The position numbers and the translations under genes are program-made. 64,000 nucleotides of DNA from Enchytraeus crypticus (taxonomy: Eukaryota > Annelida > Clitellata > Enchytraeida > Enchytraeidae): contig CAJHZI010000003.1 of NCBI GenBank assembly GCA_905160935.1, positions 1 to 64,000 on the forward strand, in the 5' to 3' direction. Below the pieces are notes generated by a model that saw only the letters and a program-made list of their open reading frames with translations, had not been told where the DNA came from and searched no databases. This document shows positions 1-8,927 of this stretch, piece by piece. The first letter of the stretch is position 1; the number at the start of each line of letters is the position of its first letter.

Positions 1-63
1 TATTGGAGGGTGCAGATATGTAGTAAAATCTGTTGACGTGCTCGACAGAGTTAATTTCGCCAT
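1..63 (-). CDS. Penton-like capsid protein, first 21 codons, runs off the left edge
   Basis: Read on the minus strand from ATG at 63, the 21 codons visible match the start of the gene at 9990 plus almost residue for residue (M-x-KLTL, then STDFTTYL, then PPI). Unlike that copy, codon 7 here is a sense codon. A TATAAAAAATG block precedes the ATG. It lies 36 bases after the stop of the gene at 100-959, the same neighbour order as the second copy. The remainder of the gene is outside the window. Confidence 0.75.
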   Translation of the reverse strand, partial: MAKLTLSSTSTDFTTYLHPPI

Positions 64-99
64 TTTTTATAGCAGGATTAAATTTTTAAACTGGATATT

Positions 100-959
100 T
101 TAGAGAACTTCGAAATGGTTTTTATATATATCATCATATTTCCCCTTGGTGATTGCACCAATTCTTAGCAGTTCATCCAATATACCAACTGCGGTATTGT
201 ATGCTCCATTGTTTCCAGCTTCTAGAGCTGCAAGATTTTCCACCAGCAGATGGACCAATTGATCTGGATTTTCATAGTGTACAACTTGATCTCCTTTGGT
301 CTACCTCGTCCACGTTTTTGTTTACCTGCAGGCATTACAAGTTTTCTCTTCTTCTTCTTAAGTCCTTCTCCGACGAGTTCACTCCCTGCTTTTACCTTTG
401 TCAATATGCTCTTGTATTTTTCCAGTGTTTTCTGTTGAGACTCGCATATCGTTTTCTCAGCTGGAGTCTTTTTACTGTTGTTTCCTAAAAACTGCCCTAT
501 TCGTCTATTATGCGTTTGAATCTCCTTTAATGTTGCTTCAATTTCATTATTTTCATAGACTTCACTTGGCAGTTTCAGGTCGAGCAGATCTAGATTCTCT
601 CGATCACTTTCATTGAGATTCTTGTCTAAATTAATAATTACAGGATCCCTCCTTGGTGTGGATTCACGTTCAGGAATAGGTGAATCATAAAATGGCATTG
701 CCTGTATAGCCTCTCTCTGATCATTTGAACGCATCAATTGATTAGTAAAGGGAACTAAAATATCACTCAAGTGTTGTTTGTTGTCGACAATCTTTTGTTC
801 TAGAATTTGAGCCGTTTCCTTTGTAGTGTCGATTAACGGTTTGAATAACTTTGCTTGACTCTCATATGACTGTTGATTGCCTAGTTTCTCATTCAGAAAC
901 ATTTGTTTGCCTTCGTTCTTGGCCTTGTTATACCGGTTAATATCAAACTCCACCATCAT
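100..959 (-). pseudogene. Polinton/adintovirus conserved protein of unknown function, frameshifted near its C-terminus
   Basis: The open frame runs from ATG-ATG at 959 to 222 (245 codons). It encodes a mostly helical, charged protein with a glutamine-rich and coiled-coil-like N-terminal half and a basic stretch near residues 200-220 that ends in an AT-hook-like GRGRP. At about 290 the frame breaks. A neighbouring frame continues to a stop at 100 and encodes a helical tail rich in Leu and Glu (it includes AGNNGAYNTAVGILDELL), which is also found, degraded, at 9825-9988 just ahead of the second penton-like gene. So the natural stop is at 100 and the 245-codon form is a frameshift product. The gene follows the ATPase and precedes the penton-like gene on the same strand. 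I know the family only as a conserved unnamed element gene. Confidence 0.7.
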
Positions 960-1074
960 TTTATTACATACATATATTTATTTATTAGGTATTTTTAGGT
1001 ATTATTAAGTATTTTTAAGTATTATTAGGTATTTTTATGTATTATTAGGTATTTTTAGATATTATTAGGTATTA
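960..1074. repeat. Minisatellite of TATTAGGTATTTTTA-like units
   Basis: Short direct repeats of ATTATTAGGTATTTTT-type units fill the gap between the two minus-strand viral genes and run into the last codons of the ATPase gene. Nothing coding is visible. Confidence 0.7.
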
Positions 1075-1803
1075 TTAGGTACTATTAGGTATTATTAGAT
1101 ATTTTTCAGGTATGTACATTGCATTGTAATTTAACAAATATCTACCACATTCAGGTGCCTCCCACAGATTTACAACAACGTAACCGTGCTTATTCATCCA
1201 AGCTTCATTACTTATTTTTTCAAACTCTTCAAATGACATATCACCACTTACGTGAGTGTCATAGAAATATTTAAGCGATTTTTTATCTTTTCGAAATAGA
1301 ATAAAAATATTAGCATTTTGTCGAATTCCATGTTTTTTCAGCTTATGAATGCTCTGACATAAATAGAATACATTCGCATTATTATGTCGACCTTGACAGA
1401 AGTAATCTGTCATATCTTTCTGATTTTCATTCATGACGTCATCAAATATTACAATATGTGTTTTATTTCTATCGAGTTCAGAGGGGTGAACTATTCCATC
1501 ATCTGGGTTGTGAAAAGTAACAATATCTTGACTTGTTTTAGACTTCTTCCTTGATTCATCATTACAATCCCGAAGGAATTTATACGCGTCTTGTTCGGGT
1601 GTCATTGTGTACACCATCATATCATCATAGTACACTAATTTTTTCATATTGAAGTTCATCATTAGATTTGTCTTGCCACAACCGGTGCTGCCAGCTAGTA
1701 TCATAAATATATTTTTAGGAAATATATCGTGATGCTTGCTCTCATAGTTGCTACCGTAAATTTTTTGATAAATTTTGGAATAGTTAGTATTCAAGTCTAC
1801 CAT
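1075..1803 (-). CDS. FtsK/HerA-family (A32-like) genome-packaging ATPase
   Basis: The 242-codon frame is intact. Walker A is GSTGCGKT at residues 38-45. Walker B is HIVIFDD at 116-122, with two consecutive acids. A following segment with CQGRHNN and a Gln-Ser (LCQS) resembles the sensor region of the FtsK/HerA class. Proteins of this size and order are the DNA-packaging ATPases of Polintons, adintoviruses and related large DNA viruses, which pump the genome into the capsid. The ATG at 1803 follows a CATAAAAATG block. The protease gene ends 16 bases upstream on the same strand, so the two are closely coupled. The C-terminus is AT-rich and merges into a minisatellite, so the last few residues may be altered. 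Confidence 0.9.
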   Translation of the reverse strand: MVDLNTNYSKIYQKIYGSNYESKHHDIFPKNIFMILAGSTGCGKTNLMMNFNMKKLVYYDDMMVYTMTPEQDAYKFLRDCNDESRKKSKTSQDIVTFHNPDDGIVHPSELDRNKTHIVIFDDVMNENQKDMTDYFCQGRHNNANVFYLCQSIHKLKKHGIRQNANIFILFRKDKKSLKYFYDTHVSGDMSFEEFEKISNEAWMNKHGYVVVNLWEAPECGRYLLNYNAMYIPEKYLIIPNST

Positions 1804-1819
1804 TTTTATGTAGTAGTTA

Positions 1820-2219
1820 TTATTTTAAATTGTTTCTTTCGTATAATTCATCTAATACATCCTTGAATAGACTCCCATTGTTCAGTTTATCTAGCACGTA
1901 AATACAGTAATGACCGCAGATGACTTCGTTTGGTGCTTGAATTTTAAAAGTGTTAAAATAATTTTCCTTTCCTTTACAATAATGTTGAACTTCTGATGGA
2001 GGTATGAAGCCGTAACTATCAAAATATAGACATTTGCCATTCTTACTATAAAGAAATACTCAATGGGTCCCGTTCCCTTCGCTGTCATCAATATTAAGAA
2101 TTAAACTTTCGTTATTACTAACTGATCCCTTTAGCTCATCTCGCATGAATACACCTTTGAAATTTTTTACATTTAGCTCTTTACATTTTTTTATTATATC
2201 AAAGTTGCTTAGCGGTTTA
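1820..2219 (-). pseudogene. Adenain-like (C5 family) maturation protease, disrupted by a stop codon
   Basis: A single minus-strand reading frame from about 2219 to the stop at 1820 shows the adenain signature: a GVFMRDEL block near the N-terminus, a catalytic His in GTH, then LYFDSYG with the acidic residue, a Gln in KIQAP, and the nucleophile in ICGHYC. The codon right after the catalytic His is TGA (2060-2062), where this family normally has Trp, so the gene as it stands is cut in two. No in-frame ATG is visible at the expected start. In adenoviruses and adintoviruses this protease cleaves capsid precursors at (M/I/L)XGX-G sites, and two such sites occur in this window. The ATPase gene follows on the same strand. 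Confidence 0.82.
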
Positions 2220-2253
2220 AGAGATTTGAATGAGTTTAAAAATTGGGGGAAGT

Positions 2254-2826
2254 TTATGCCTCCCCCTGTCTTTCTAAAAAAACTCCTGATCCCCCTCTTT
2301 CCAAATACAATCCATTACCCCACTGAGCTCCTTTCAAATTCTTGACGCATCCACCGAGTCCAAATTTCTTCAACGCATTTGATAGCGTTTTACCTATAAC
2401 GGGGATTGGAGCTATTGCGTCGCTGATTAAGCCTGCGCCGAGTTGTTTCTTGGTTATGTTTTCCAATTCTTGATTATGTCTCTTCAATTCATTTGTCTGT
2501 CTAGTCGAATTCACTGCCGAGCTAATTCCACCTGCCCATCCACCTATAGCTCCCACGATGGCGGGAATGGCTGCTGCCAACAACGGCAGAAATCCTCCAT
2601 TCTTTTCCATGTACTTTAATTGTGCTCTACTCAGACACAATTCTATTCCAGATGTAGCCTTTTTAATTTTATTAATTTGAGTTTGGGTGAGAGGAAGATT
2701 CGTATTACCTGACAAATTCTTTTTTGATATTCGTATTTTAACCTCTCTATCATGATCGCACGCGCTCTTTAGTTTTTGGACCTGACCTTTAGTCAACGTT
2801 ACACCGTAGTTTGTATACTTTGACAT
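2254..2826 (-). CDS. Probable minor virion protein with glycine-rich membrane segment
   Basis: The 190-codon frame is intact. It has a basic N-terminal half with two similar motifs (LTKGQVQKLK near residue 11 and LTQTQINKIK near 46). A strongly hydrophobic Ala/Gly segment lies at about residues 79-105 (LLAAAIPAIVGAIGGWAGG), followed by a helical polar region and a Gly-rich tail. Genes of this plan recur in animal Polintons/adintoviruses and are treated as minor, membrane-active virion proteins; the role is inferred. The start follows TATATAAAAATG, one of the best copies of the shared start motif. The divergent fibre-like gene begins 31 bases away on the other strand, so they share a short bidirectional promoter. 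Confidence 0.7.
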   Translation of the reverse strand: MSKYTNYGVTLTKGQVQKLKSACDHDREVKIRISKKNLSGNTNLPLTQTQINKIKKATSGIELCLSRAQLKYMEKNGGFLPLLAAAIPAIVGAIGGWAGGISSAVNSTRQTNELKRHNQELENITKKQLGAGLISDAIAPIPVIGKTLSNALKKFGLGGCVKNLKGAQWGNGLYLERGGSGVFLERQGEA

Positions 2827-2857
2827 TTTTATATAACATTTAAATTTTTATTATAAA
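2827..2857. promoter_or_regulatory. 31-base divergent promoter between minor virion and fibre-like genes
   Basis: The gap carries TATATAAAAATG reading left and TTATAAAATG reading right, so the same A/T start block serves both strands within 31 bases. Confidence 0.6.
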
Positions 2858-3823
2858 ATGAGTACTATATCGAAAACTGGTGGCAAATCGCATTCAACAA
2901 CTGGTTATTTGATGGAGCATGTAGACTCAGTTTTCAGACCAATTGTCAAGCTTGTTGATAGACTCGACAGTACAAAAGTTGACAAAACTGGAGGAGATAT
3001 CACCGGAGATATTAATATGAGCAACAACAGAATTTTAAATGTTAAACACCCGCCAGAAAGCGATGCGGATGTCATCACAAAGGGGTACTGCAATCGTAAT
3101 GTTAGCGAATTTTGTGAAAATTTGAGAGTAGGCATCCTAAAAGAAGTAGAACAAAACGTAGTTGCTAATGACATTGCTCTACAAAAAAATATTGATACGA
3201 AACTCAGTGTGAATGGTGGTTCAATGAACGGAGATTTAAATATGAAGCATAATTTAATTTTTAATGTTGGCTTCCCAAGTGAAATGTATGATGCGCTAAA
3301 CAAAAAGTATCTACAGATTGCTCGCATGAAAGGTAATGTTGATTTGAAGAAATTAATGACTATTTGTGATCATGTATTAACCATTATATCAATATATTCC
3401 AGAGAACAAGGCCTACAAATTAATTACAGCGAAATGATTCTTATGAGATATAATCATTTGGCAAATATTACCTTAGAATATAGTAAATTATTTAATAATG
3501 AAGAAATTAATTCTGACGTTGAAGGAATTCTTTCAATTTATATGACTGATTTGAAATATTTACTTATTTCAGTAATTGAAGAATTACCGAGAAATATTTT
3601 TACGGATTTGAATATGTATCTAGCTCGTGCTAAATTAATAGCAATACCTGAAGACGGTACACCCTTATTGAAAATGAGGAAATTTATTTCGAAACTTGTA
3701 AGAGATCGAAACCCAGATCGAAAGAATTTAGACTTGGAATTAATATTACGAAAAAATTTAATGTTTGTTGATTTAGGATTTCATTACGTTTCAGATTCTC
3801 TGCTAAAGAGATTTGTGATGTAA
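2858..3823 (+). CDS. Fibre-like protein with two phage-tail-fibre-type repeats and a helical C-terminal domain
   Basis: The 321-codon frame is intact. Residues about 41-80 and 115-152 are two copies of a motif well known from phage and adenovirus-like fibres: a TGGDITGDINM or GGSMNGDLNM turn, N-x-I-x-N-V, a P-rich link, then DA-x-x-x-K-x-Y. These repeats form trimeric shafts in tail fibres, so a receptor-binding fibre or spike is likely. The last 165 residues are Leu/Ile-rich, predominantly helical and not recognised; they may be a knob or an unrelated fused domain. It is transcribed opposite to its neighbours from the 31-base divergent promoter. No break was seen. Confidence 0.65.
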   Translation: MSTISKTGGKSHSTTGYLMEHVDSVFRPIVKLVDRLDSTKVDKTGGDITGDINMSNNRILNVKHPPESDADVITKGYCNRNVSEFCENLRVGILKEVEQNVVANDIALQKNIDTKLSVNGGSMNGDLNMKHNLIFNVGFPSEMYDALNKKYLQIARMKGNVDLKKLMTICDHVLTIISIYSREQGLQINYSEMILMRYNHLANITLEYSKLFNNEEINSDVEGILSIYMTDLKYLLISVIEELPRNIFTDLNMYLARAKLIAIPEDGTPLLKMRKFISKLVRDRNPDRKNLDLELILRKNLMFVDLGFHYVSDSLLKRFVM

Positions 3824-3875
3824 ACGTCGCCGTAAATTGCGATATTTAAATTCGTTAAAAATGTATTAACAAATT

Positions 3876-4280
3876 TTATGTGAATTCAGAAATAATCTGA
3901 TTATAGGCTGCCTCAGCAAGATTTCCGTTACAGGAGACAACAAAGTCAAATCTTTCATGAAGTTTATTTAGTTTTTCAATTTCTGTATTTAGTTTATTAC
4001 TTTTAGCTTGAAAATTAAATTTATTGGCGAAGGCTGTCAATATACCGCTTGAAGTGGATAACACTATTATAGCAACTGGTGGAATTACAACAGCTGTAGC
4101 AGTTGCAGCTAGCACTGCGGAAATTACGATCGAAGCCACCGCGGTAGTGTAGGAAAGTGTTTTTATAATCTTTCGCTTTTTCTTTAGTTTTTTAACAACT
4201 GTTTGCCTTTCTGCAAGCTTTCTAATTAAAAATGCTTTCAGTTTACTCGAAAGCGTAGTACCATCAACGGTGTCTAACAT
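3876..4280 (-). CDS. Small two-span membrane protein of the element
   Basis: I start this at the ATG at 4280 rather than 4316, because only the former carries the shared AATAATAAAATG block. The protein is 134 residues: a basic amphipathic N-terminus rich in Lys, two adjacent hydrophobic segments (about residues 38-60 and 62-80) forming a probable membrane hairpin, and a helical tail ending near a conserved-looking FDFVVSCNGNL motif. Proteins of this kind are common in animal Polintons, but I know no function. It lies tail-to-tail with the fibre-like gene and head-to-head with the AT-hook gene. Confidence 0.65.
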   Translation of the reverse strand: MLDTVDGTTLSSKLKAFLIRKLAERQTVVKKLKKKRKIIKTLSYTTAVASIVISAVLAATATAVVIPPVAIIVLSTSSGILTAFANKFNFQAKSNKLNTEIEKLNKLHERFDFVVSCNGNLAEAAYNQIISEFT

Positions 4281-4383
4281 TTTATTATTTGCAATTATTA
4301 TTTTAACATAAAACATTTACAAACGAGAAAATTATTTGTTTATTGTTTGTAAATTTTGAATTTTATTTAAATATTTTTTCTTA

Positions 4384-4396
4384 CATATATAAAATG
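4384..4396 (+). promoter_or_regulatory. Shared start block before the AT-hook gene
   Basis: ACATATATAAAATG overlaps the start codon and decides the start at 4394 against an upstream in-frame ATG at 4343. Confidence 0.6.
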
Positions 4397-4783
4397 AAAT
4401 ACTCGGCCGCCGAATTGAGACAAATGTTGATCGATGCTGGAATCACACCAGCTCTACGTGCTGGAAAAACAGAGTTGTTTTATATGACTTTTGAAAATGG
4501 ACTTTTGAAGAGAGAAGAAGTGTTTCCTCCAAAGGATGAAGATACGACAACAAGAAAGAGAGGAAGACCTAGAAAATATCCACTAAAAGAGGTTGATCCA
4601 AATAAGGTGATAAACCCAAAATATGAGCGTTTGAATACTATAAGAAATAATCCTAGACGTGTAAAATTGGAAAATACAATCACTGGTGAAGTTAGAGAAT
4701 TCAAGTCGATATACGAAGCAGCTAAACAAACTCAACATCATACAAATTTTTTTACTGCAAACGCTTATGCAACTGAAATTTGA
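4394..4783 (+). CDS. SAP-like/AT-hook small DNA-binding protein
   Basis: The 129-codon frame begins with about 30 residues that resemble the SAP/Rho-N-like helix pair also found at the start of both polymerases (x-EL-R-x-x-x-x-x-AGI, then K-x-EL). An AT-hook, RKRGRPRKYP, lies at about residues 50-60, and a NUMOD-like element (RRVKLEN, TGEVREF, SIYEAAK) near 90-118. That combination indicates sequence-tolerant DNA binding, perhaps genome condensation or replication support; the function is inferred. The last dozen residues look degenerate compared with the usual NUMOD end. A truncated relative starts at 8865. It faces the end of polymerase copy 1. Confidence 0.65.
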   Translation: MKYSAAELRQMLIDAGITPALRAGKTELFYMTFENGLLKREEVFPPKDEDTTTRKRGRPRKYPLKEVDPNKVINPKYERLNTIRNNPRRVKLENTITGEVREFKSIYEAAKQTQHHTNFFTANAYATEI

Positions 4784-5163
4784 TGAGGTTATTTAAAAAA
4801 AGTTAGAGGGTAGTAGAAAATGTTTTAATAGTGTGATGCGGGATTTATTACAATATGTAAAAAACAGAGCATATATTAGACCACTATAGACTAGTGTGTG
4901 TAGGGTGCCATCAATCTGAAGAAAATAGACTCGAAGCTAGATACATCATCAGCCTGGGGAGCTATATTATGTACTGTCGCAGTTACCAAGTCGTCGTGTA
5001 AGTGGAGATCGAGGTGTACAAACTATCTGGAAAAGAAAAGCTTCTGATGTCTACGGCATTTCGGCAAAAAACAGGCAATCTTTAGATACAAACGTAGTGA
5101 TATTGAAAAAAAAGGGATAAGATTTCCAACAACCCATTCTTTTTAACGGCAATTGTACCTTTC
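4784..5163. other. Non-coding gap between AT-hook gene and polymerase remnant
   Basis: No gene or RNA feature is recognised. The sequence may contain decayed codons of the polymerase C-terminus, but I could not follow a frame. Confidence 0.4.
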
Positions 5164-5364
5164 TTATAAATCTTCCTCAAGACAACTGACATGAATTTGT
5201 ACTAAGTACAGTTTAAGGGCCTCCAATCCAACAAATAGGTCTGTGCAATATTCCTCCGCAGCTATAACCTCTTTAAACATCCCATTTTGCCAAGTAAGCA
5301 ATTTCGTTTTAACTCGCGTTGTTAATCTCGACATAGAGCGAATGAGGCCATGCGGGTAAGTCAC
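5164..5364 (-). pseudogene. Displaced C-terminal scrap of polymerase copy 1
   Basis: The 66-codon frame has a GMFKE...FVGLEALKLY segment that aligns with the region following motif C in polymerase copy 2 (GMFKDE...FVGLRAKLY). It lies directly after the premature end of copy 1 and is out of frame with it, so the C-terminus of copy 1 was lost by a deletion or frameshift and has since decayed. Confidence 0.6.
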
Positions 5365-5370
5365 AATAGG

Positions 5371-8300
5371 TCAAAATTTTAATTTCGATGAATCAAATAT
5401 AGTGACTATGTCTGCGAAAAAGTCTTTTGTCTGAATTTCATACATGAGCGAATCTGTGTCTGTAAACAACAGCTTGGCTTTCTCACCGTACATTTTCTTT
5501 ATGTAACTATAGTGAAAGTCGTACATTAAAGTTTTACTTAAATCTAATATTGCCATACCTAGGTAGATGGGTTTATTATACCTTAATTTAGTTTTTCTCA
5601 TATGGATGCCTACTAGATTTTCGTCAAAGATGGTCGTTCTGGCATAGTACGGTTTTGCAGCTAATTTAACTGCTTTCTCTCTATCGCTTTCCAATCTGAA
5701 ATCTATCCTGTTTTCAATATTTTCCATGGTCTTGCCAAACACACTGTTATTCATTAACTTGAAGAAATCTTTCTCAAAGTCGTTGGCAGCCTTAGTGCGT
5801 AGCTGTGTATTTAAATCGATGTACGTTTTAAGCCATGGACTTTCTTCAAATTTTATGCCTCTGTGTATTTTGGTAATTTTCAGTCCCATACTTTCGTACA
5901 GTTTCAAATTCTCGTAATGTAATGTGTACTTTGTTTTATCATTCAAATTCGGTATCAATTTCTCTACTTTATTCACTTTCACAATTTCGGGGGCTAAAGG
6001 ATAGTCATTATGCAGGTCGTGCAGCGCTGCAGGATACTCCAAGTCAACTTCGAGGATACACTTCATTTCTTTCCAGATCTCCAGTTCTTTTTCTGTCATC
6101 CATTCGAACCCGCGTGTGGGTAGGGGCTTACTCATCGAGTACCCATAAAGGTTATTTGAATCTAGGTATTTGATAAATTTGGAAGGTTCATCAACGTTAA
6201 AATTTTCATCCATGTATTTATTATTGGCTTTTGCGTAACGGTTTGAAATAGTACTTACGTCACCTCTTATTCCGTGCTTAATCATCAGCAGCATGTCGTA
6301 GTCACTTAACAATTCGAGTTTGACTTCAGTTTTTCTCAGAGCAGCATCCCAAGCCAGTCCTGGTGACGTGTAGTACCACGCGGGATCTAATTTATAGTGG
6401 GTCATACATACATCTCTGAAATTCTCAAAGACATCTGCTAGTAAAAGAACATCAGACATATTGTACAAGTCGTGATAGTCTCGAAATGTTTTACAACCAA
6501 ACTCTCTCCAAACACTCTGTGCGTGTTTATAGTCATCATCACTGATACTGGTATCGTTAAGTTTTGAGTAGAAAGCTTCCTTTGGCGGTAGTTTGGTTTC
6601 ATCAAGTCTTTCTAACGAACTAACATAATCGTACGGGTAAACTCCCTTTTTCAAAAGCAAATCCAAATGCTTTCCATAGTACTTACTTGCAATATTCTTA
6701 CACTGATCTTTACTTAGATTCTTTGAAAGTGTATCAAGACTCGAAGCCATAAACCTAAAGCTGTCTATAAACCGCAATTCTCGTTTCACTTGGACTTCTT
6801 TACCTTTTTTATTAATATACTTGTCAACCAACACTTCCCTAGAGAAGCTGATATACTTTTCTTCGTTACACGGAATACAAGTAATGTTTCCACCTGCCAA
6901 CTTCTTTATAAACAGATGACTGTCGTATCCAGATAAATTGTGAAAAACTACTGGAAAGAATTTTGGAATCTTGTATTGTAAATTACATTCATCGTGTGCT
7001 GCTCCCCGGAAATTACCAGACAGATGACAGTGATCCCTAACACGATCGTCGCCCAGCTCTTTTTCGCATATATGACACACTGTTGCTTCATTGAATTTCT
7101 TCTCGTCAGATTTAGTGTAAATCATTGGTTCAGAAAACTTGAATTGATTGTATATTTCTTTAATATTTTGCTCTAAAGTGTCAAAGAATATTTGAGCAAC
7201 ATCATCTGCATCACTTGTTGCAGTAAATGTGACTGGAGCTTGTTTGTAAATATTATCATCAAAACACTTTATGTAATAACAGAACGAGCTAGGTGTGTGC
7301 TTCTGGTATTGGTTAGTGTATGACACACTTGGATCCGGTTGACATGTATTAATTGGTTTGATTAAAGACTCAAAGTCTGCGTACACGATGAATGGTACTC
7401 TCATCGATTTTTTGAAATGATTGAATTTCATAAACGTTCCAGGTTCAGGCAATTCTATTTTTTGTGCGTCATGTTGTGAACAATATTCATTGTGATTACT
7501 AAGAGCTTCTTCACGTGTGAAACCGTTTAAACATCTCCTGCAATAGTGCATTTTATTGTGATTTCCTTTTATCGCCATTAATCTATTAAAGTTCTTAATC
7601 CAGCAGTAATGTTTAACGTCATCTTCTGATATGAGTAACAAATCTACTGATTTTTCACTGACATTGGTTGATATCCTTAACGGTATTGCTTCACTCTCAC
7701 CATAACCCAACTTCTCATATCCAAATACATGAATGGACATATTATTATTCTTTTCAAATTTATCAATATCTTTCAAACTAACCGGAAACTCAATACCACT
7801 CCAGTTAAATTCTTCTGATTGCTTCTTTAATTGTTTATCAATGCGTTCTGGATGTATTTCTGTATTATTTAGTGCTCTGGTAATACACCACTTGAAACAT
7901 TGATTGTCTTCATTTTTCATATTTATAATAGCCATTTTGGCAGCTAATTTTTCTGGAAGTGGAATATAGGAGCTGCCTCGGAGTGGCTTATATTCTACAG
8001 TATTGATTTCTAATTTCATCACCCTACGAAATCTCCAATTACTACCTCGCGTCTGAAAATTAGCCATTGCCTCGAGCATTTTACCTTTAGCCTTTCTAAA
8101 TACTTCTGCGGTATCTGTTGAGGGTAAAATTATTTCATTTTTAGAGCTAAAATAAGCATCAGAGGATGTAATTTCCCCTGACTTCAAATCAACCCGCTCC
8201 ATTGTACATGTAATTATTAGACTAACTTTTGTCTGATGATTCTTATTTAGTACACCTAACACTTGTGGTTCAATACTGCTCAGAAATGACACTGCATCAA

Positions 8301-8799
8301 TTCCATCTCTACCATCAATTATATACTGCTTAGTGAAACCTTTTAATGCTGATTTAGTTTCTCTGATTTTATACTCAGTTTTATTTAAAATTTTATTAAT
8401 ATTAGTTTTATTGAAAAGTTTATTAATCTTCGTTTTAAGCTTGTAAAAACCAGCATCAATTACAGTTTTCGCAGATTGTGGAACGTGATCTATTATCCAG
8501 TCATAAGCTGTTGATATTGCGTGCTTAGCTGGTTTTGCTAATTGTTTATCAGCCCAGTCACCTAACCCTGCTGGTATAGGAACGTGATCTGTAAACCAGT
8601 CAATCCACGTAGGCGATGTAGACACTACAGACTTTGCCATCTGTTCGTCGGCCCAAGCATCAAAACCTTCAGGCTTTGTTGTGATCGCTTGTGATTGTGA
8701 TATAGCAGCAATCAATTCAGCCTTTCGCATGTTAAAGTAACCTCGTATTCCTCTCTGTTTCGCGATTTCTCGTAATTGTTTTACCGTTTGAAGTTCCAT
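5371..8799 (-). CDS. Protein-primed family B DNA polymerase, copy 1 (C-terminally truncated)
   Basis: The 1,142-codon open frame covers nearly the whole polymerase. Residues 1-35 form a SAP-like pair of helices, followed by two similar WAD...DHVP segments. A C2H2-like zinc motif (YCRRC...NHNEYC) starts near residue 418. The 3'-5' exonuclease motifs are DFE at 475-477, YDSH at 625-628 and the later Y-x-x-x-D with DVLLLADV. A zinc/HNH-like insert resembling endonuclease VII (CHIC...DHCH) lies at about 573-605. Polymerase motif A is DSNNLYG from 880, motif B NNSVFGK from 1017, and motif C DTDS from 1114. After motif C the frame ends in a foreign 12-residue tail, so the thumb is missing and activity is doubtful. 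The ATG carries GTATATAAAATG. Confidence 0.93.
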   Translation of the reverse strand: MELQTVKQLREIAKQRGIRGYFNMRKAELIAAISQSQAITTKPEGFDAWADEQMAKSVVSTSPTWIDWFTDHVPIPAGLGDWADKQLAKPAKHAISTAYDWIIDHVPQSAKTVIDAGFYKLKTKINKLFNKTNINKILNKTEYKIRETKSALKGFTKQYIIDGRDGIDAVSFLSSIEPQVLGVLNKNHQTKVSLIITCTMERVDLKSGEITSSDAYFSSKNEIILPSTDTAEVFRKAKGKMLEAMANFQTRGSNWRFRRVMKLEINTVEYKPLRGSSYIPLPEKLAAKMAIINMKNEDNQCFKWCITRALNNTEIHPERIDKQLKKQSEEFNWSGIEFPVSLKDIDKFEKNNNMSIHVFGYEKLGYGESEAIPLRISTNVSEKSVDLLLISEDDVKHYCWIKNFNRLMAIKGNHNKMHYCRRCLNGFTREEALSNHNEYCSQHDAQKIELPEPGTFMKFNHFKKSMRVPFIVYADFESLIKPINTCQPDPSVSYTNQYQKHTPSSFCYYIKCFDDNIYKQAPVTFTATSDADDVAQIFFDTLEQNIKEIYNQFKFSEPMIYTKSDEKKFNEATVCHICEKELGDDRVRDHCHLSGNFRGAAHDECNLQYKIPKFFPVVFHNLSGYDSHLFIKKLAGGNITCIPCNEEKYISFSREVLVDKYINKKGKEVQVKRELRFIDSFRFMASSLDTLSKNLSKDQCKNIASKYYGKHLDLLLKKGVYPYDYVSSLERLDETKLPPKEAFYSKLNDTSISDDDYKHAQSVWREFGCKTFRDYHDLYNMSDVLLLADVFENFRDVCMTHYKLDPAWYYTSPGLAWDAALRKTEVKLELLSDYDMLLMIKHGIRGDVSTISNRYAKANNKYMDENFNVDEPSKFIKYLDSNNLYGYSMSKPLPTRGFEWMTEKELEIWKEMKCILEVDLEYPAALHDLHNDYPLAPEIVKVNKVEKLIPNLNDKTKYTLHYENLKLYESMGLKITKIHRGIKFEESPWLKTYIDLNTQLRTKAANDFEKDFFKLMNNSVFGKTMENIENRIDFRLESDREKAVKLAAKPYYARTTIFDENLVGIHMRKTKLRYNKPIYLGMAILDLSKTLMYDFHYSYIKKMYGEKAKLLFTDTDSLMYEIQTKDFFADIVTIFDSSKLKF

Positions 8800-8864
8800 T
8801 TTATATACACAAGATAATTTATTTAAACAAAAAAATCAATTTTTATTTTCACAACTTATATAAA
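8800..8864. promoter_or_regulatory. Divergent promoter between polymerase copy 1 and a small SAP-like gene
   Basis: This 65-base AT-rich spacer has a TATATAAAATG block reading left into the polymerase and another reading right into the gene at 8865. The half next to the polymerase (TTTATATAC, CAAGATA, TTATTTAAA) is repeated in front of polymerase copy 2 at 17,381-17,410, so it is conserved between copies. Confidence 0.6.
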
Positions 8865-8927
8865 ATGAAGTACACAATCACAGAATTAAAGAAAACTGCT
8901 ATGCAGGAAAGTCTAGTGAAGCGCTGA
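8865..8927 (+). pseudogene. Truncated start of a SAP-like small protein gene
   Basis: After a perfect TATATAAAATG block, 20 codons (MKYTITELKKTAM...) resemble the beginning of the gene at 4394 (MKYSAAEL) and then stop at 8927. No viral coding follows for 900 bases, so this is the leftover 5' end of a second copy. Confidence 0.55.

Noticed and set aside
4343..4393. Upstream in-frame ATG for the AT-hook gene
   Set aside because: The shared TATATAAAATG block and the family-like start both point to 4394; the extra residues are AT-rich untranslated sequence.
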